Shown: positions 1 to 7,221 of the stretch, one piece after another
Layout: every line of letters starts with the position of its first letter
Position numbering within the stretch: position 1 is the stretch's first letter
DNA from: CAZFVY01 sp964522665
GTDB taxonomy: Bacteria > Verrucomicrobiota > Verrucomicrobiia > Limisphaerales > CAZFVY01
DNA: 21,420 nt
Reading direction: 5' to 3'
Assembly: GCA_964522665.1 (NCBI GenBank)
Contig: CAZFVY010000118.1
Span: 1-21,420, forward strand
The notes under the pieces: generated by a model
The model's input: only the letters and a program-made list of their open reading frames with translations
Databases searched by the model: none
Told to the model about the DNA's origin: nothing
Translations under genes and position numbers: made by a program

Positions 1-1
1 G

Positions 2-1021
2 CTCGGGATTTCGATTGCGGCGGGCACGGCCAGCGACACGGCTGGCAATCTGGCCACGGGGGCCGGGCCGAGCGCCACCGTCGCGGTGGACACGCCGCCG
101 GTGATTTCGGGGGCCGTCACGGTGACGGCCAACGCGAAGAACTCGGTTTCGCCATTCGTGCGCTTGGGGATCACTGACGTGGATACGCCGGCGCAGACGC
201 TGGCCGTGACGATCACGCTGGACGCCACCAACAAAGGAGCGTTTACGGCGGCCAGCTTGGCCAGTACCGGCTTCGGCAATCCGGCGCCCGGGGTCTATCA
301 GTTCTCGGGAACAGCCGCGGCCTGCGTGACGGCTCTCCGAGGCTTGAGCTACGCGCCGAGCATCGATCCGAGCATCTTGATCTTCACGCCACCCAATATC
401 TACACGGCAACCAACACGACCACGTTCACGATCGCGGTCAGCGACGGGATCGCGCCCACCGTGAGCAACGCCTCCAGCAAGGTCACGGCTCGCTTGTTGA
501 ACCACACGCCGACCAACAGCGGATCGGTTACGGCGACGCGGGTCATCAATCAGGATTTCAAGGTCTCGGTCGCCGATTTGCTGGTGAACGCCTCGGATCC
601 CGATGGCGACGTACTGACGGTCAGCGCCGTGCCTCCGACGAGCGCGGCGGGCGCGGGCCTGCTTTTGGACGGCGCTTGGGTGATTTATTCTCCAACACCG
701 GGCTTTACAAATACCGACACGTTTACCTATACTATCAGCGATGGATATGGCGGCACGGTCAGTGGAACGGCGATCGTCGTGGTCAAGCAAGACACGGCGC
801 CATCGCAAAACCTTTCGAGCATCCAGAATGTCGGGGGCGGAACGTACCGGGTCACCTTCACCGGAATTCCATTCCGGACCTACACGATTCAATACACGAC
901 CGACCTTGTGAATCCGAGCTGGACAACGTTGGGAACGGCGACCGCGGACGCGACGGGAACAATCGTGTATGACGATAGCAGCCACGCTGACCTCCGATTC
1001 TATCGGACGGTGTATCCATAA
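2..1021 (+). CDS. C-terminal part of a large secreted Ig/cadherin-like repeat protein (5' end outside window)
   Basis: The reading frame is open from the first complete codon at base 2 and already encodes Ig-like sequence (SDTAGNLATGAGPSATVAVD), so the gene starts upstream; the GTG at 86 is internal. About 339 residues are visible. In order they hold the end of one Ig-like domain, a beta-rich domain around LGITDVDTPAQTLAVTITLD, then a Cadherin/Big_9-type domain with NASDPDGDVLTV and TFTYTISDGYGGTVSG, and a C-terminal module (YTIQYTTDLVNPSW, then YDDSSHADLRFYRTVYP) of the kind that ends many very large extracellular proteins of Verrucomicrobiota and Planctomycetota. There is no PEP-CTERM tail. 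The likely role is a cell-surface or secreted structural or adhesive protein; substrate and partners cannot be read from the sequence. The next gene begins 35 bases downstream on the same strand. Confidence 0.85.
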   Translation, partial: LGISIAAGTASDTAGNLATGAGPSATVAVDTPPVISGAVTVTANAKNSVSPFVRLGITDVDTPAQTLAVTITLDATNKGAFTAASLASTGFGNPAPGVYQFSGTAAACVTALRGLSYAPSIDPSILIFTPPNIYTATNTTTFTIAVSDGIAPTVSNASSKVTARLLNHTPTNSGSVTATRVINQDFKVSVADLLVNASDPDGDVLTVSAVPPTSAAGAGLLLDGAWVIYSPTPGFTNTDTFTYTISDGYGGTVSGTAIVVVKQDTAPSQNLSSIQNVGGGTYRVTFTGIPFRTYTIQYTTDLVNPSWTTLGTATADATGTIVYDDSSHADLRFYRTVYP

Positions 1022-1056
1022 CGCACGGGAAGCATGAGCAAGGGACAGACAAAAAT

Positions 1057-1767
1057 ATGAAGTTTACAAAATTGGTTCTAGCGACGGCGTTGGGCGGGGT
1101 TTTGGGCGCGGTTGGAGCGCTCGCCCAAACGAATGAGACGTTTACGTTCAACAGTTTTAATGGGGCATCGAGTTTGCCGATTCCAGACGGTGATGCGTCG
1201 GGCGTGTCCGACATCCGAAGCGTCAGTTCGGCGATCACAAAGATTGGCTCGATGACGGTCACGCTAAACATCGCCGGCAATTTCAATGGTGACCTTTACG
1301 TGTATTTGAGCCATGGTACCGGGTTCTCGGTCCTACTGGATCGGGTTGGTCGATCGGCAAGTCATCCGTCCGGATATGGTGACAGCGGAATGAATGTTAC
1401 ACTGTCCGATGTGGCGTCCGCTGATATTCATACCTACCAGACGTCTGTGACCCTCGCGCCGGGTACGCCGCTCACCGGAACTTGGCAGCCGGACGCCCGG
1501 ACTGCCGACCCAACTGCGGATCTTACCACCTTTGATGCAAGCCCTCGCTCGGATTTCCTGAGCTCGTTCAACGGTGCGAACGCGAACGGAAGTTGGACTC
1601 TTTATCTGGCGGACCTGCAAACGGGTGGCACGAGCGCGCTGAAGAGTTGGTCGTTGAATCTTTCCACGGCGCCGGCGGTGGTGCCGGAGCCACGGTCGGA
1701 ATGGTTGTTGTTGATGGCGGGAGCCGGACTATTCGGTTTCGCCAAGTGGCGCCGCCAACGCGCCTGA
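1057..1767 (+). CDS. P-domain (proprotein convertase-like) protein with PEP-CTERM sorting signal
   Basis: 236 residues. The N-terminus (MKFTKLVLATALGGVLGAVG, then ALA/QT) is a Sec signal peptide with cleavage expected near residue 23. Residues about 30-205 match the P/Homo B domain fold: GSMTVTLNIAGNFNGDLYVYL, a central LTGTWQPDARTADP and a closing NGSWTLYLADLQTGGTSALK followed by SWSLNL. No protease catalytic domain is present, so it is a stand-alone P-domain. The last 29 residues are VPEP, a hydrophobic helix and the basic end KWRRQRA: a PEP-CTERM signal handled by an exosortase and linked in known systems to export with exopolysaccharide or biofilm matrix. The ATG has AGGGA at 1041-1045, 11 bases upstream. 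A strong terminator follows. The function of the mature protein is not known. Confidence 0.88.
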   Translation: MKFTKLVLATALGGVLGAVGALAQTNETFTFNSFNGASSLPIPDGDASGVSDIRSVSSAITKIGSMTVTLNIAGNFNGDLYVYLSHGTGFSVLLDRVGRSASHPSGYGDSGMNVTLSDVASADIHTYQTSVTLAPGTPLTGTWQPDARTADPTADLTTFDASPRSDFLSSFNGANANGSWTLYLADLQTGGTSALKSWSLNLSTAPAVVPEPRSEWLLLMAGAGLFGFAKWRRQRA

Positions 1768-1845
1768 TCTGATTAAGTCGATCGGCGAGCCACTCTGTCG
1801 GTCGCGCGTCGATTTGGTCCGGCAGGTAAGCCGAATTCGGTAACG

Positions 1846-1896
1846 GGCCGGTTTGAAAGCAGCGCTTGAGAGCGCGGCAATCAAACCGGCCTTTTT
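1846..1896 (+). terminator. Rho-independent terminator after the PEP-CTERM gene
   Basis: An 11-bp perfect stem, GGCCGGTTTGA (1846-1856) with TCAAACCGGCC (1881-1891), is followed at once by TTTTT (1892-1896). The 24-base loop contains a second small stem (GCGCT 1862-1866 with AGCGC 1871-1875), so the structure is branched. It ends transcription of the surface-protein genes about 80 bases after the stop codon. Confidence 0.9.
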
Positions 1897-2002
1897 CGCT
1901 TTATTTGGGGGCCGTCAAAGGCCCGATAAATGACGGAACGCCGAGGAGATCCGTGGCGCGGGTAGCGGTTTCTGCGTTTCAAGCGACTGCGGGCCACTGG
2001 CA

Positions 2003-2099
2003 AAACCCCGTCAGGGTTTATTCGACTTTTGGGCGGCTCGCCCCCGGGTAGCGCGTGCCGCGCAACCCGGGGCTTTAAGACGGAATCCCTCCAGGATTC
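2003..2099. repeat. Three-hairpin non-coding module, copy 1
   Basis: Three consecutive hairpins fill this stretch. Hairpin 1: AAACCC (2003-2008) with GGGTTT (2014-2019), loop CGTCA. Hairpin 2: CCCCGGGT (2042-2049) with ACCCGGGG (2065-2072), continued past an A-A mismatch by GCGCG (2051-2055) with CGCGC (2059-2063), loop TGC. Hairpin 3: GAATCC (2083-2088) with GGATTC (2094-2099), loop CTCCA. No T-run follows any of them, so they are not ordinary terminators. A similar hairpin series occurs at 18043-18205. The layout suggests a dispersed structured repeat, but genome copy number cannot be seen from this window. Confidence 0.6.
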
Positions 2100-2104
2100 A
2101 TTCA

Positions 2105-2343
2105 CTGGGCGCCCCGCCAACACAGTCGGCCGTGGTCGTTCGCCAGAGAGCGTTCCAGCGTGACTCAGATGCTCGGCAATGAATAACTCGCGAAACCGGA
2201 GCCGAGGCGTCGGCCCGGTAAAAAAACCTAGTGTGCCGCCGAAGGTTCCGCTACGGTAGCAACTCAGCAATTCGGCGCCCGACTGGATCACGGGCATTAA
2301 CGACACTTATCAACCCGGCGGCCAGGCGAGCAGCTTACTGAAA
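2105..2343. other. Non-coding stretch with one strong hairpin, upstream of the receiver gene
   Basis: No convincing gene on either strand. A minus-strand open frame crosses it and the three-hairpin module, but its translation is Arg/Pro-rich and domain-free. The clearest element is a hairpin at 2195-2219: ACCGG plus GCCGA pair with TCGGC plus CCGGT around a bulged A, with loop GGCG, followed by seven A. The promoter of the signalling cluster should lie here, but no convincing -35/-10 pair was identified. Confidence 0.45.
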
Positions 2344-2805
2344 ATGGATTATCCGGCGGCATCAAACCCGGTCGAGATTCTCTTGGTCGAGGATAATCCG
2401 GGGGACGCGCGGCTGGCGGCTGAGGCGTTGAAAGAGACGCGGATGCTGCACCGCCTGACGTTGGCGAGGGACGGTCTGGAAGCGATGGCGCTGCTTCGCC
2501 GACAGGGGCCGTATGCGCAATCGATCCGACCTGACCTGATCTTGTTGGACCTCAATCTTCCGGGGAAAGATGGTTTCGAGGTTTTGGCCGAGATCAAGGA
2601 GGATGGCGGCTTAAAACGCATCCCGGTGGTCATTTTGACGACTTCCGACGCGGAGCGGGATATTTTGCGGGCCTACGAGCTTCATGGGAACTGTTATGTC
2701 CGAAAGCCATCTCACCTTGAGGATTTTATCGAGGTCGTCAAATCGATTGAAAGCTTTTGGTTCACGATTGTGAAACTGCCGTCAGAGCGAAGAGCCGACG
2801 ACTAA
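2344..2805 (+). CDS. Single-domain response regulator, Rcp1/CheY-like
   Basis: 153 residues, almost all one receiver domain. Visible landmarks are the acidic pair E16-D17 in LLVEDNPGD, phosphoacceptor D69 in LILLDLNLPGKDG, switch T99 in VVILTTSDAERD and conserved K121 in the V-R-K-P motif. The C-terminus ends SFWFTIVKLP, typical of Rcp1-type receivers, which lack an output domain and relay phosphate to or from other proteins. The start ATG lacks a clear Shine-Dalgarno sequence. It is the first gene of a plus-strand cluster, 31 bases before a REC-PAS-histidine kinase, so it may take part in a phosphorelay with it (inference). It is a close paralogue of the receiver encoded at 7863-8321 on the other strand, with the same length and key positions. 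Confidence 0.93.
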   Translation: MDYPAASNPVEILLVEDNPGDARLAAEALKETRMLHRLTLARDGLEAMALLRRQGPYAQSIRPDLILLDLNLPGKDGFEVLAEIKEDGGLKRIPVVILTTSDAERDILRAYELHGNCYVRKPSHLEDFIEVVKSIESFWFTIVKLPSERRADD

Positions 2806-2836
2806 GGGCGCCGGGCGACCTGGCACGGCCGAAATT

Positions 2837-4354
2837 ATGGGAAACACGTCCATCCTGAAAATACTGATGGTTGAAGACAACCCGGGTGACGCGCGGCTCG
2901 TGCGGGAGATGCTGGGCCAAAGGGGGCGGGAGCGCTTCAACCTCAAGCATCGTGAGACGCTGCAAGGGGCGCTCGAGTTGCTCCAGGCGGAGTCATTTGA
3001 CGTGGTGCTCTCGGACTTGGGGCTGTCGGATGGGAACGGGTTGGAGACGGTGGTGAGCATTTGCAAGGCGGCGCCCCGCACTCCGGTGATTATTTTGACG
3101 GGGTTGCTGGATGAGACGATTGCGATCAATTGCATGCGCGAGGGCGCGCAGGACTATCTGGTCAAGGGGCGGATGGACGGGGAGTTGTTGGTTCGCACCA
3201 TGCGTTACGCGATGGAGCGGAAGCGAGCCGAGGCGGAAATCAAAGAGTTGAATCAAACGCTGGAACGCCGGGTGCTCGAACGGACGGCGGAATTGGCGGC
3301 GGTGAACCGGCAGTTGGAGCGTGACATCGCCGAACGCAAGAAGGCCCAGGACGCGTTGCGGGCGAGCGAATTGCGGAACCGCGCTTTGCTGGATTCAATC
3401 CCCGATTGGATGTTTCGCATCCGCAAAAACGGGGCGATCCTCGATTTCAAGGCGCCGAAAGGCCGGGGCATGTCCCTGGGCAAGCAGCCGTTCGTGGGCA
3501 AAATGATGACGGAAATGTTTCCCCCGACGATCGTCGAGCGCCTTATGTATTACGTGGGACGGGCGATCGAGACGGGGGAACCGCAAACCTTCGAGTTTCA
3601 GCATTCGCTGGGAGGTGACGTGCGGGAATTCGAGGCGCGCCTCGTCTTGAGCGGTGAGGAGGAGGTTCTGCCGATTCTGCGCGACATCACGGAGCGCAAG
3701 CAGCTTGAGAAAGAGATTTTAGAGACGAGCGCCCGCGAGCAGCGCCGGATTGGCCAGGACCTCCACGATGGATTGGGCCAGCATCTAACCGGGGTGGCGT
3801 TCATGGCGAAGGTGCTCCAGGAAAATCTGGCGGAGAAAGGGCTGCCGGAGGCGGCGCAAGCCGGCGAGGTGAGCCGACATATCAACCAGGCGATCAGCCA
3901 GACCCGGAAGATGGCGCGCGGGCTGTTGCAGGTTGAATTGGAAGCGCAGGGTTTGGGCCTGGCGCTCAAGGAATTGGCCGCCAACGTTTCCAAGATGTTC
4001 AGCGTCACGTGCGTCTTCGACACGGACGAACCGGCGTTGATTCACGATCACGCCGCGATCATCCACCTGTATCGCATCGCCCAAGAGGCGATCAGCAACG
4101 CGATCAAGCACGGCGCGGCGAGCCGCGTGGTCTTGAGCCTGACCGCTCAGGCCGCCGCCATCACGTTGCGGGTGACCGACAACGGGCGCGGATTTCCGGA
4201 GAAACCGACCGCCCATAAGGGAATGGGCATACGCATCATGAACTATCGCGCCAGAACCATTGGGGCGACCCTCGAACTTCAGCGCCTGGCCGGTCGCGGG
4301 ACGGCGGTGATTTGTTCCCTGACCAATACCCGGTCCCGCGCCGGATCGACATGA
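2837..4354 (+). CDS. Soluble REC-PAS-HisKA_3 hybrid histidine kinase
   Basis: 505 residues with no membrane segment. Order: receiver domain (1-125; acidic pair E13-D14, phosphoacceptor D60, T88, K110), a charged coiled coil (about 128-178), a PAS-like sensor region (about 178-295, ending ILRDITERKQLE), a HisKA_3 dimerisation domain with H310 in GQDLHDGLGQHL, and a HATPase_c domain with N-box N421 (IAQEAISNAIKHG), DNGRGF and GMGIRIMNYRA. HisKA_3 kinases of the NarX/DegS type normally phosphorylate LuxR-type regulators, and exactly such a gene follows with an ATGA overlap (4351-4354), so translational coupling and partnership are likely. The N-terminal receiver suggests that the upstream receiver or another kinase modulates it. 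It resembles the receiver encoded at 7222-7866 (shared GAQDYLVKG and LLVRT, then RYA and ERKR). The PAS ligand is unknown. Confidence 0.93.
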   Translation: MGNTSILKILMVEDNPGDARLVREMLGQRGRERFNLKHRETLQGALELLQAESFDVVLSDLGLSDGNGLETVVSICKAAPRTPVIILTGLLDETIAINCMREGAQDYLVKGRMDGELLVRTMRYAMERKRAEAEIKELNQTLERRVLERTAELAAVNRQLERDIAERKKAQDALRASELRNRALLDSIPDWMFRIRKNGAILDFKAPKGRGMSLGKQPFVGKMMTEMFPPTIVERLMYYVGRAIETGEPQTFEFQHSLGGDVREFEARLVLSGEEEVLPILRDITERKQLEKEILETSAREQRRIGQDLHDGLGQHLTGVAFMAKVLQENLAEKGLPEAAQAGEVSRHINQAISQTRKMARGLLQVELEAQGLGLALKELAANVSKMFSVTCVFDTDEPALIHDHAAIIHLYRIAQEAISNAIKHGAASRVVLSLTAQAAAITLRVTDNGRGFPEKPTAHKGMGIRIMNYRARTIGATLELQRLAGRGTAVICSLTNTRSRAGST

Positions 4355-5052
4355 AAAAGAAATCTCCATCGCGCGCCGCGGCTAAACCGGTGAAAGAGAA
4401 GCGGACGCGCATTCTCTTGGTGGACGATCACGCCGTGGTCCGATACGGCATTTCCCAGTTGATCGACAAACAAGACGACATGACGGTCTGCGGCGAGGCT
4501 GAGGACGCGGCCAAGGCGATGCGAGCCATCGAGGAATTGAAGCCGGATTTGATCGTGGCGGATATTTCCCTGAAGGAAAGCAGCGGGCTGGAACTCATGC
4601 GCAATGTCAAAGCGCTCTATCCCAAGCTGCCGGTCCTGGTGGTCAGCATGCACGACGAGACGATCTACGCGGAAATCGCGTTGCGCGCGGGAGCGTTGGG
4701 CTATTTGATGAAGGAAGAGGCCGTCGGCGAGGTCGTGACGGCGATCCGGCGGGTCCGCGAGGGGGCGATTTATGTCAGCGCGGCGCAGGGCAGCCGCATG
4801 CTCCAGCAACAGGCGCGTGGGCAAGCCGACGCCACCGTCTCGCCTCTCAAGCGCTTGAGCGACCGCGAACTGGAGGTCTTCCGGCTGATCGGTCAGTGGA
4901 AGGGAACGCGCCAGATCGCCGGCGAGTTGCACCTGAGTTTGAAAACCATCGAATACTATCGTGAGCAGATCAAGAAGAAGCTAAACCTCAAAGACGCTTC
5001 AGACTTGCTGCAACACGCCACCTATTGGGTCAAAAGGGAAATTCCAGACTGA
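4351..5052 (+). CDS. NarL/LuxR-family response regulator
   Basis: 233 residues from the ATG at 4351, which overlaps the kinase stop codon (ATGA); an upstream TTG at 4312 is in frame but less likely. A basic N-terminal tail of about 18 residues precedes the receiver domain (acidic pair D25-D26 in LLVDDHAVVRYG, phosphoacceptor D71, S99, K121). A linker leads to a LuxR-type helix-turn-helix at about 165-225 (LSDRELEVFRLIGQWKGTRQ, then LHLSLKTIEYYREQIKKKL). It is the expected DNA-binding partner of the HisKA_3 kinase just upstream. Its targets are not evident; the repeat-protein gene at 5466 is the next gene downstream, 413 bases away, and is a candidate. No terminator with a T-run was found after it. 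Confidence 0.94.
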   Translation: MKKKSPSRAAAKPVKEKRTRILLVDDHAVVRYGISQLIDKQDDMTVCGEAEDAAKAMRAIEELKPDLIVADISLKESSGLELMRNVKALYPKLPVLVVSMHDETIYAEIALRAGALGYLMKEEAVGEVVTAIRRVREGAIYVSAAQGSRMLQQQARGQADATVSPLKRLSDRELEVFRLIGQWKGTRQIAGELHLSLKTIEYYREQIKKKLNLKDASDLLQHATYWVKREIPD

Positions 5053-5465
5053 CTCGCGGGCGGCCGTTTCCCCAAGCGCCACCGAACCGGCGGCGCCGGG
5101 CGCCACGCGAGCGGACGGCGGAGCGAGTTGGCGCGAGACCATGCGGCCTGAATTCCCCGTCGTCGCTTTCGGCGCGGGCGCCTGGCCGCCCCCCGGGGAA
5201 AGTCCGCAAAGACCCCGGGGAAACTTTGGTAAAAGTTTGAAAAGCGACTCCCCACTGGGCAGAATCGCCGAAAACGTTGTGAAAACAATTGTCGTAGCCG
5301 ACCGCGTCTGAGTATGATGGCCGCCAGCCAGTTGCATGGATGCCGCCATCCTTATAATGGAACGGAAATCTGCGCCTTTACGAAAGCATGGGTGAGGGCA
5401 GGGGTCCGCCGGCGCGGTTTTTCGAAGAAAGCGGCCAGCTCCAAGATCAGGTTTTAACCTGCCCA
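5053..5465. other. 413-base intergenic region with GC-rich direct repeats and a small hairpin
   Basis: No credible gene; the open frames here are GC-driven and domain-free. It holds two exact copies of CCCCGGGGAAA (5191-5201 and 5213-5223), followed by a 7-bp hairpin AAACTTT (5221-5227) with AAAGTTT (5232-5238). AT-richer sequence with promoter-like hexamers follows: TTGTCG-18-TATGAT (5289-5318) and TTGCAT-15-TATAAT (5332-5358). The region probably carries the regulatory sequence of the propeller gene. Confidence 0.4.
5332..5358 (+). promoter_or_regulatory. Candidate sigma70-type promoter for the Asp-box repeat gene
   Basis: TTGCAT (5332-5337), a 15-base spacer and a perfect TATAAT (5353-5358), about 107 bases before the chosen start at 5466. 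The spacer is shorter than the ideal 17. An alternative pair, TTGTCG-18-TATGAT, lies at 5289-5318. Confidence 0.4.
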
Positions 5466-7202
5466 ATGTTTTTGCGAGCCTTCAGCACTCGATCTTGGTG
5501 GCTAGGCGCGATTATCCTCGGGATTTTCTCGGGGATTTTGTCGTCGGCGTGCCTCGGCGGCGCCCTCGACGAGTGGGTTCCCCGGAACCCGGCGCTCACG
5601 AGCAGCGGGTTGCGAGGAGTCACGTTTGGCCGGGATATGTTCGTCGCGGTTGGCGAGGGTGGCACCATTCTAACTTCGCCGGACGGCGTCGCGTGGACCC
5701 CCCGGAATAGCGGCACGGGGCAGTGGATCGTTTCCGTCGCTTACGGAGGTGATGTATTCGTGGCGGTTTGTGAAGTGGGTACGGTTTTGACCTCGACGGA
5801 CGGGCTTACCTGGACGCCGCGGTTGAGCGGGAATACCGCGACCTTGCTGGCCGTCGCCTACGGCAACGGCACGTTTGTGGCCGTCGGGGGCACGGTTTTG
5901 ACCTCGACCGACGGGGCGAATTGGATTCAGCAGAATAGCGGGACCTTCCTCCGCTTGCACGGGGTGGTTTACGGGAACGGCCAGTTTGTCGCCGTGGGAC
6001 GCGGCGGCACGATTCTCACCTCGCCGGACGGCGTGACTTGGACGCCGCGTGAAAGCGGCGCCTCGCAGGGTTTTCTCGCGGTCTCTTACGGGGAGGAAAA
6101 CTTTGTCGTCGCGGGTGAAAGCGGACGAGTTTTGACTTCGACGGACGGAGTGGGTTGGACGCGCCGCTCGACCAGCAATATCTCGGTCCTAACCGGCCTC
6201 ACCTACGGCAACGGCATCTTCGTCGCGGTCGGCGAGAGCGGCCGCGTCATGACATCCCTGGATGGCTCATTCTGGAGCACGCGCAGCAGTGGTACGACCC
6301 GGATGCTGGCCTCGGTCGCGTTTGGCAACGGGACTTTCGTCGCCGTCGGCGACTCCGGTTCGATCCTGACCTCGCCAAACGCGACGACTTGGGTCCAACG
6401 CAACAATCTCGAGGTAAGTTTGTTGAGCGCCATCACTTCCGGCAACGGCGTTTTTATCGCCGCCGGCGCGGGAGGCTCGATGTTGTCCTCGACGGACGGC
6501 GCCACGTGGGTGCCGTGCAATTCGAGCGTGACCAATTGGATTCATTCACTGGCGTATGGCAATGGGACGTTTGTCGCGGTGGCTGACGCCGGGGTGATCG
6601 TCAGCTCCACCGATACGCAAATCTGGGGCCGGCGGCGCACTGGTTTTACGAACAATTTATTCGGGGTCGCTTACGGTAACGGGACGTTCGTCACGGTGGG
6701 GGTCGGTGGCCGAATCCTCACGGCCGGAGAGCAGATGAATTGGACGGCGCGGACCAGCGGGTCAACGAATTGGTTGATGGGCGTCTCGTACGGCAACGGT
6801 ATGTTTGTCGCGGTCGGAGCGGCGGGAACGGTCCTTACCTCGGTGGATGGGACCGCGTGGGAGACCCGTCACAACAATTCCCGGGGCTGGTTGACGGGCG
6901 TGGCGTTCGGCAACGGCGTCTTCGCCGCGGTGGGTCAGGGCGGGGCGGTTCTGACCTCGAATGACGGGGTCAAGTGGCAGGCGCAAACTTCGGGCAGCAC
7001 GGAATGGTTGGGCGGGATTGCTTACGAAAACGGGACTTTTGTCGCGGTCGGACGAAATGGGGTCTTGCTGACTTCTCCGGACGGCGTGGACTGGCAAAGC
7101 CGGATGAGTGGAACGACGGAGGCGCTGCACGCGGTGGCTTACGGCAACGGCGTCTTCATCGCGGTGGGCGCGAACCGGACGTTGCTGCAGTCGGTCCGAT
7201 AA
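5466..7202 (+). CDS. Exported Asp-box/Ycf48-like beta-propeller repeat protein
   Basis: 578 residues from the ATG at 5466. An earlier in-frame start at 5388 would put 26 polar residues before the signal sequence, so 5466 is preferred. Residues 1-35 are a signal peptide or anchor (FSTRSWWLGAIILGIFSGIL). The rest is about 14 tandem repeats of 39 residues with the consensus VAYGNGTFVAVG, G-T-I-L-T-S-x-D-G-x-x-W-T-x-R-x-S-G-T. Each carries an Asp-box-type S/T-x-D-G-x-x-W turn as in BNR and Ycf48-like propellers. Repeats 7, 9 and 10 have degenerate Asp-boxes. The last repeat stops after LLQSVR and lacks its final strand, while the N-terminus (LDEWVPRNPALTSS) looks like that missing strand, so the ends may close the propeller. 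No sialidase catalytic residues or enzyme domain are recognised. It is likely a periplasmic or surface binding protein and converges with the minus-strand cluster 19 bases later. Confidence 0.88.
   Translation: MFLRAFSTRSWWLGAIILGIFSGILSSACLGGALDEWVPRNPALTSSGLRGVTFGRDMFVAVGEGGTILTSPDGVAWTPRNSGTGQWIVSVAYGGDVFVAVCEVGTVLTSTDGLTWTPRLSGNTATLLAVAYGNGTFVAVGGTVLTSTDGANWIQQNSGTFLRLHGVVYGNGQFVAVGRGGTILTSPDGVTWTPRESGASQGFLAVSYGEENFVVAGESGRVLTSTDGVGWTRRSTSNISVLTGLTYGNGIFVAVGESGRVMTSLDGSFWSTRSSGTTRMLASVAFGNGTFVAVGDSGSILTSPNATTWVQRNNLEVSLLSAITSGNGVFIAAGAGGSMLSSTDGATWVPCNSSVTNWIHSLAYGNGTFVAVADAGVIVSSTDTQIWGRRRTGFTNNLFGVAYGNGTFVTVGVGGRILTAGEQMNWTARTSGSTNWLMGVSYGNGMFVAVGAAGTVLTSVDGTAWETRHNNSRGWLTGVAFGNGVFAAVGQGGAVLTSNDGVKWQAQTSGSTEWLGGIAYENGTFVAVGRNGVLLTSPDGVDWQSRMSGTTEALHAVAYGNGVFIAVGANRTLLQSVR
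5599..7199 (+). repeat. About 13.7 tandem 117-bp coding repeats (propeller blades)
   Basis: The coding sequence repeats with a 39-codon (117-base) period; repeat 3 is two codons shorter. The DNA copies have diverged at third positions although the protein pattern is kept, so the array is old and held by selection rather than freshly amplified. It is not a CRISPR array: there are no identical short repeats with spacers and the frame stays open throughout. Confidence 0.85.
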
Positions 7203-7221
7203 CGGCGGGGTCGAGCAAATT

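Noticed and set aside
86..1021. GTG at 86 as the start of the first gene
   Set aside because: The same frame is open to the left edge and already encodes Ig-like sequence, so the gene is cut by the window.
1881..2306. Minus-strand open frame of 141 codons
   Set aside because: It spans the terminator arm and the three-hairpin module, has no recognisable domain and is probably a chance translation of structured non-coding DNA.
5599..7199. CRISPR-like periodic repeat
   Set aside because: The 117-base period is exactly 39 codons in an open frame with conserved protein motifs and diverged DNA; it is a coding tandem repeat.
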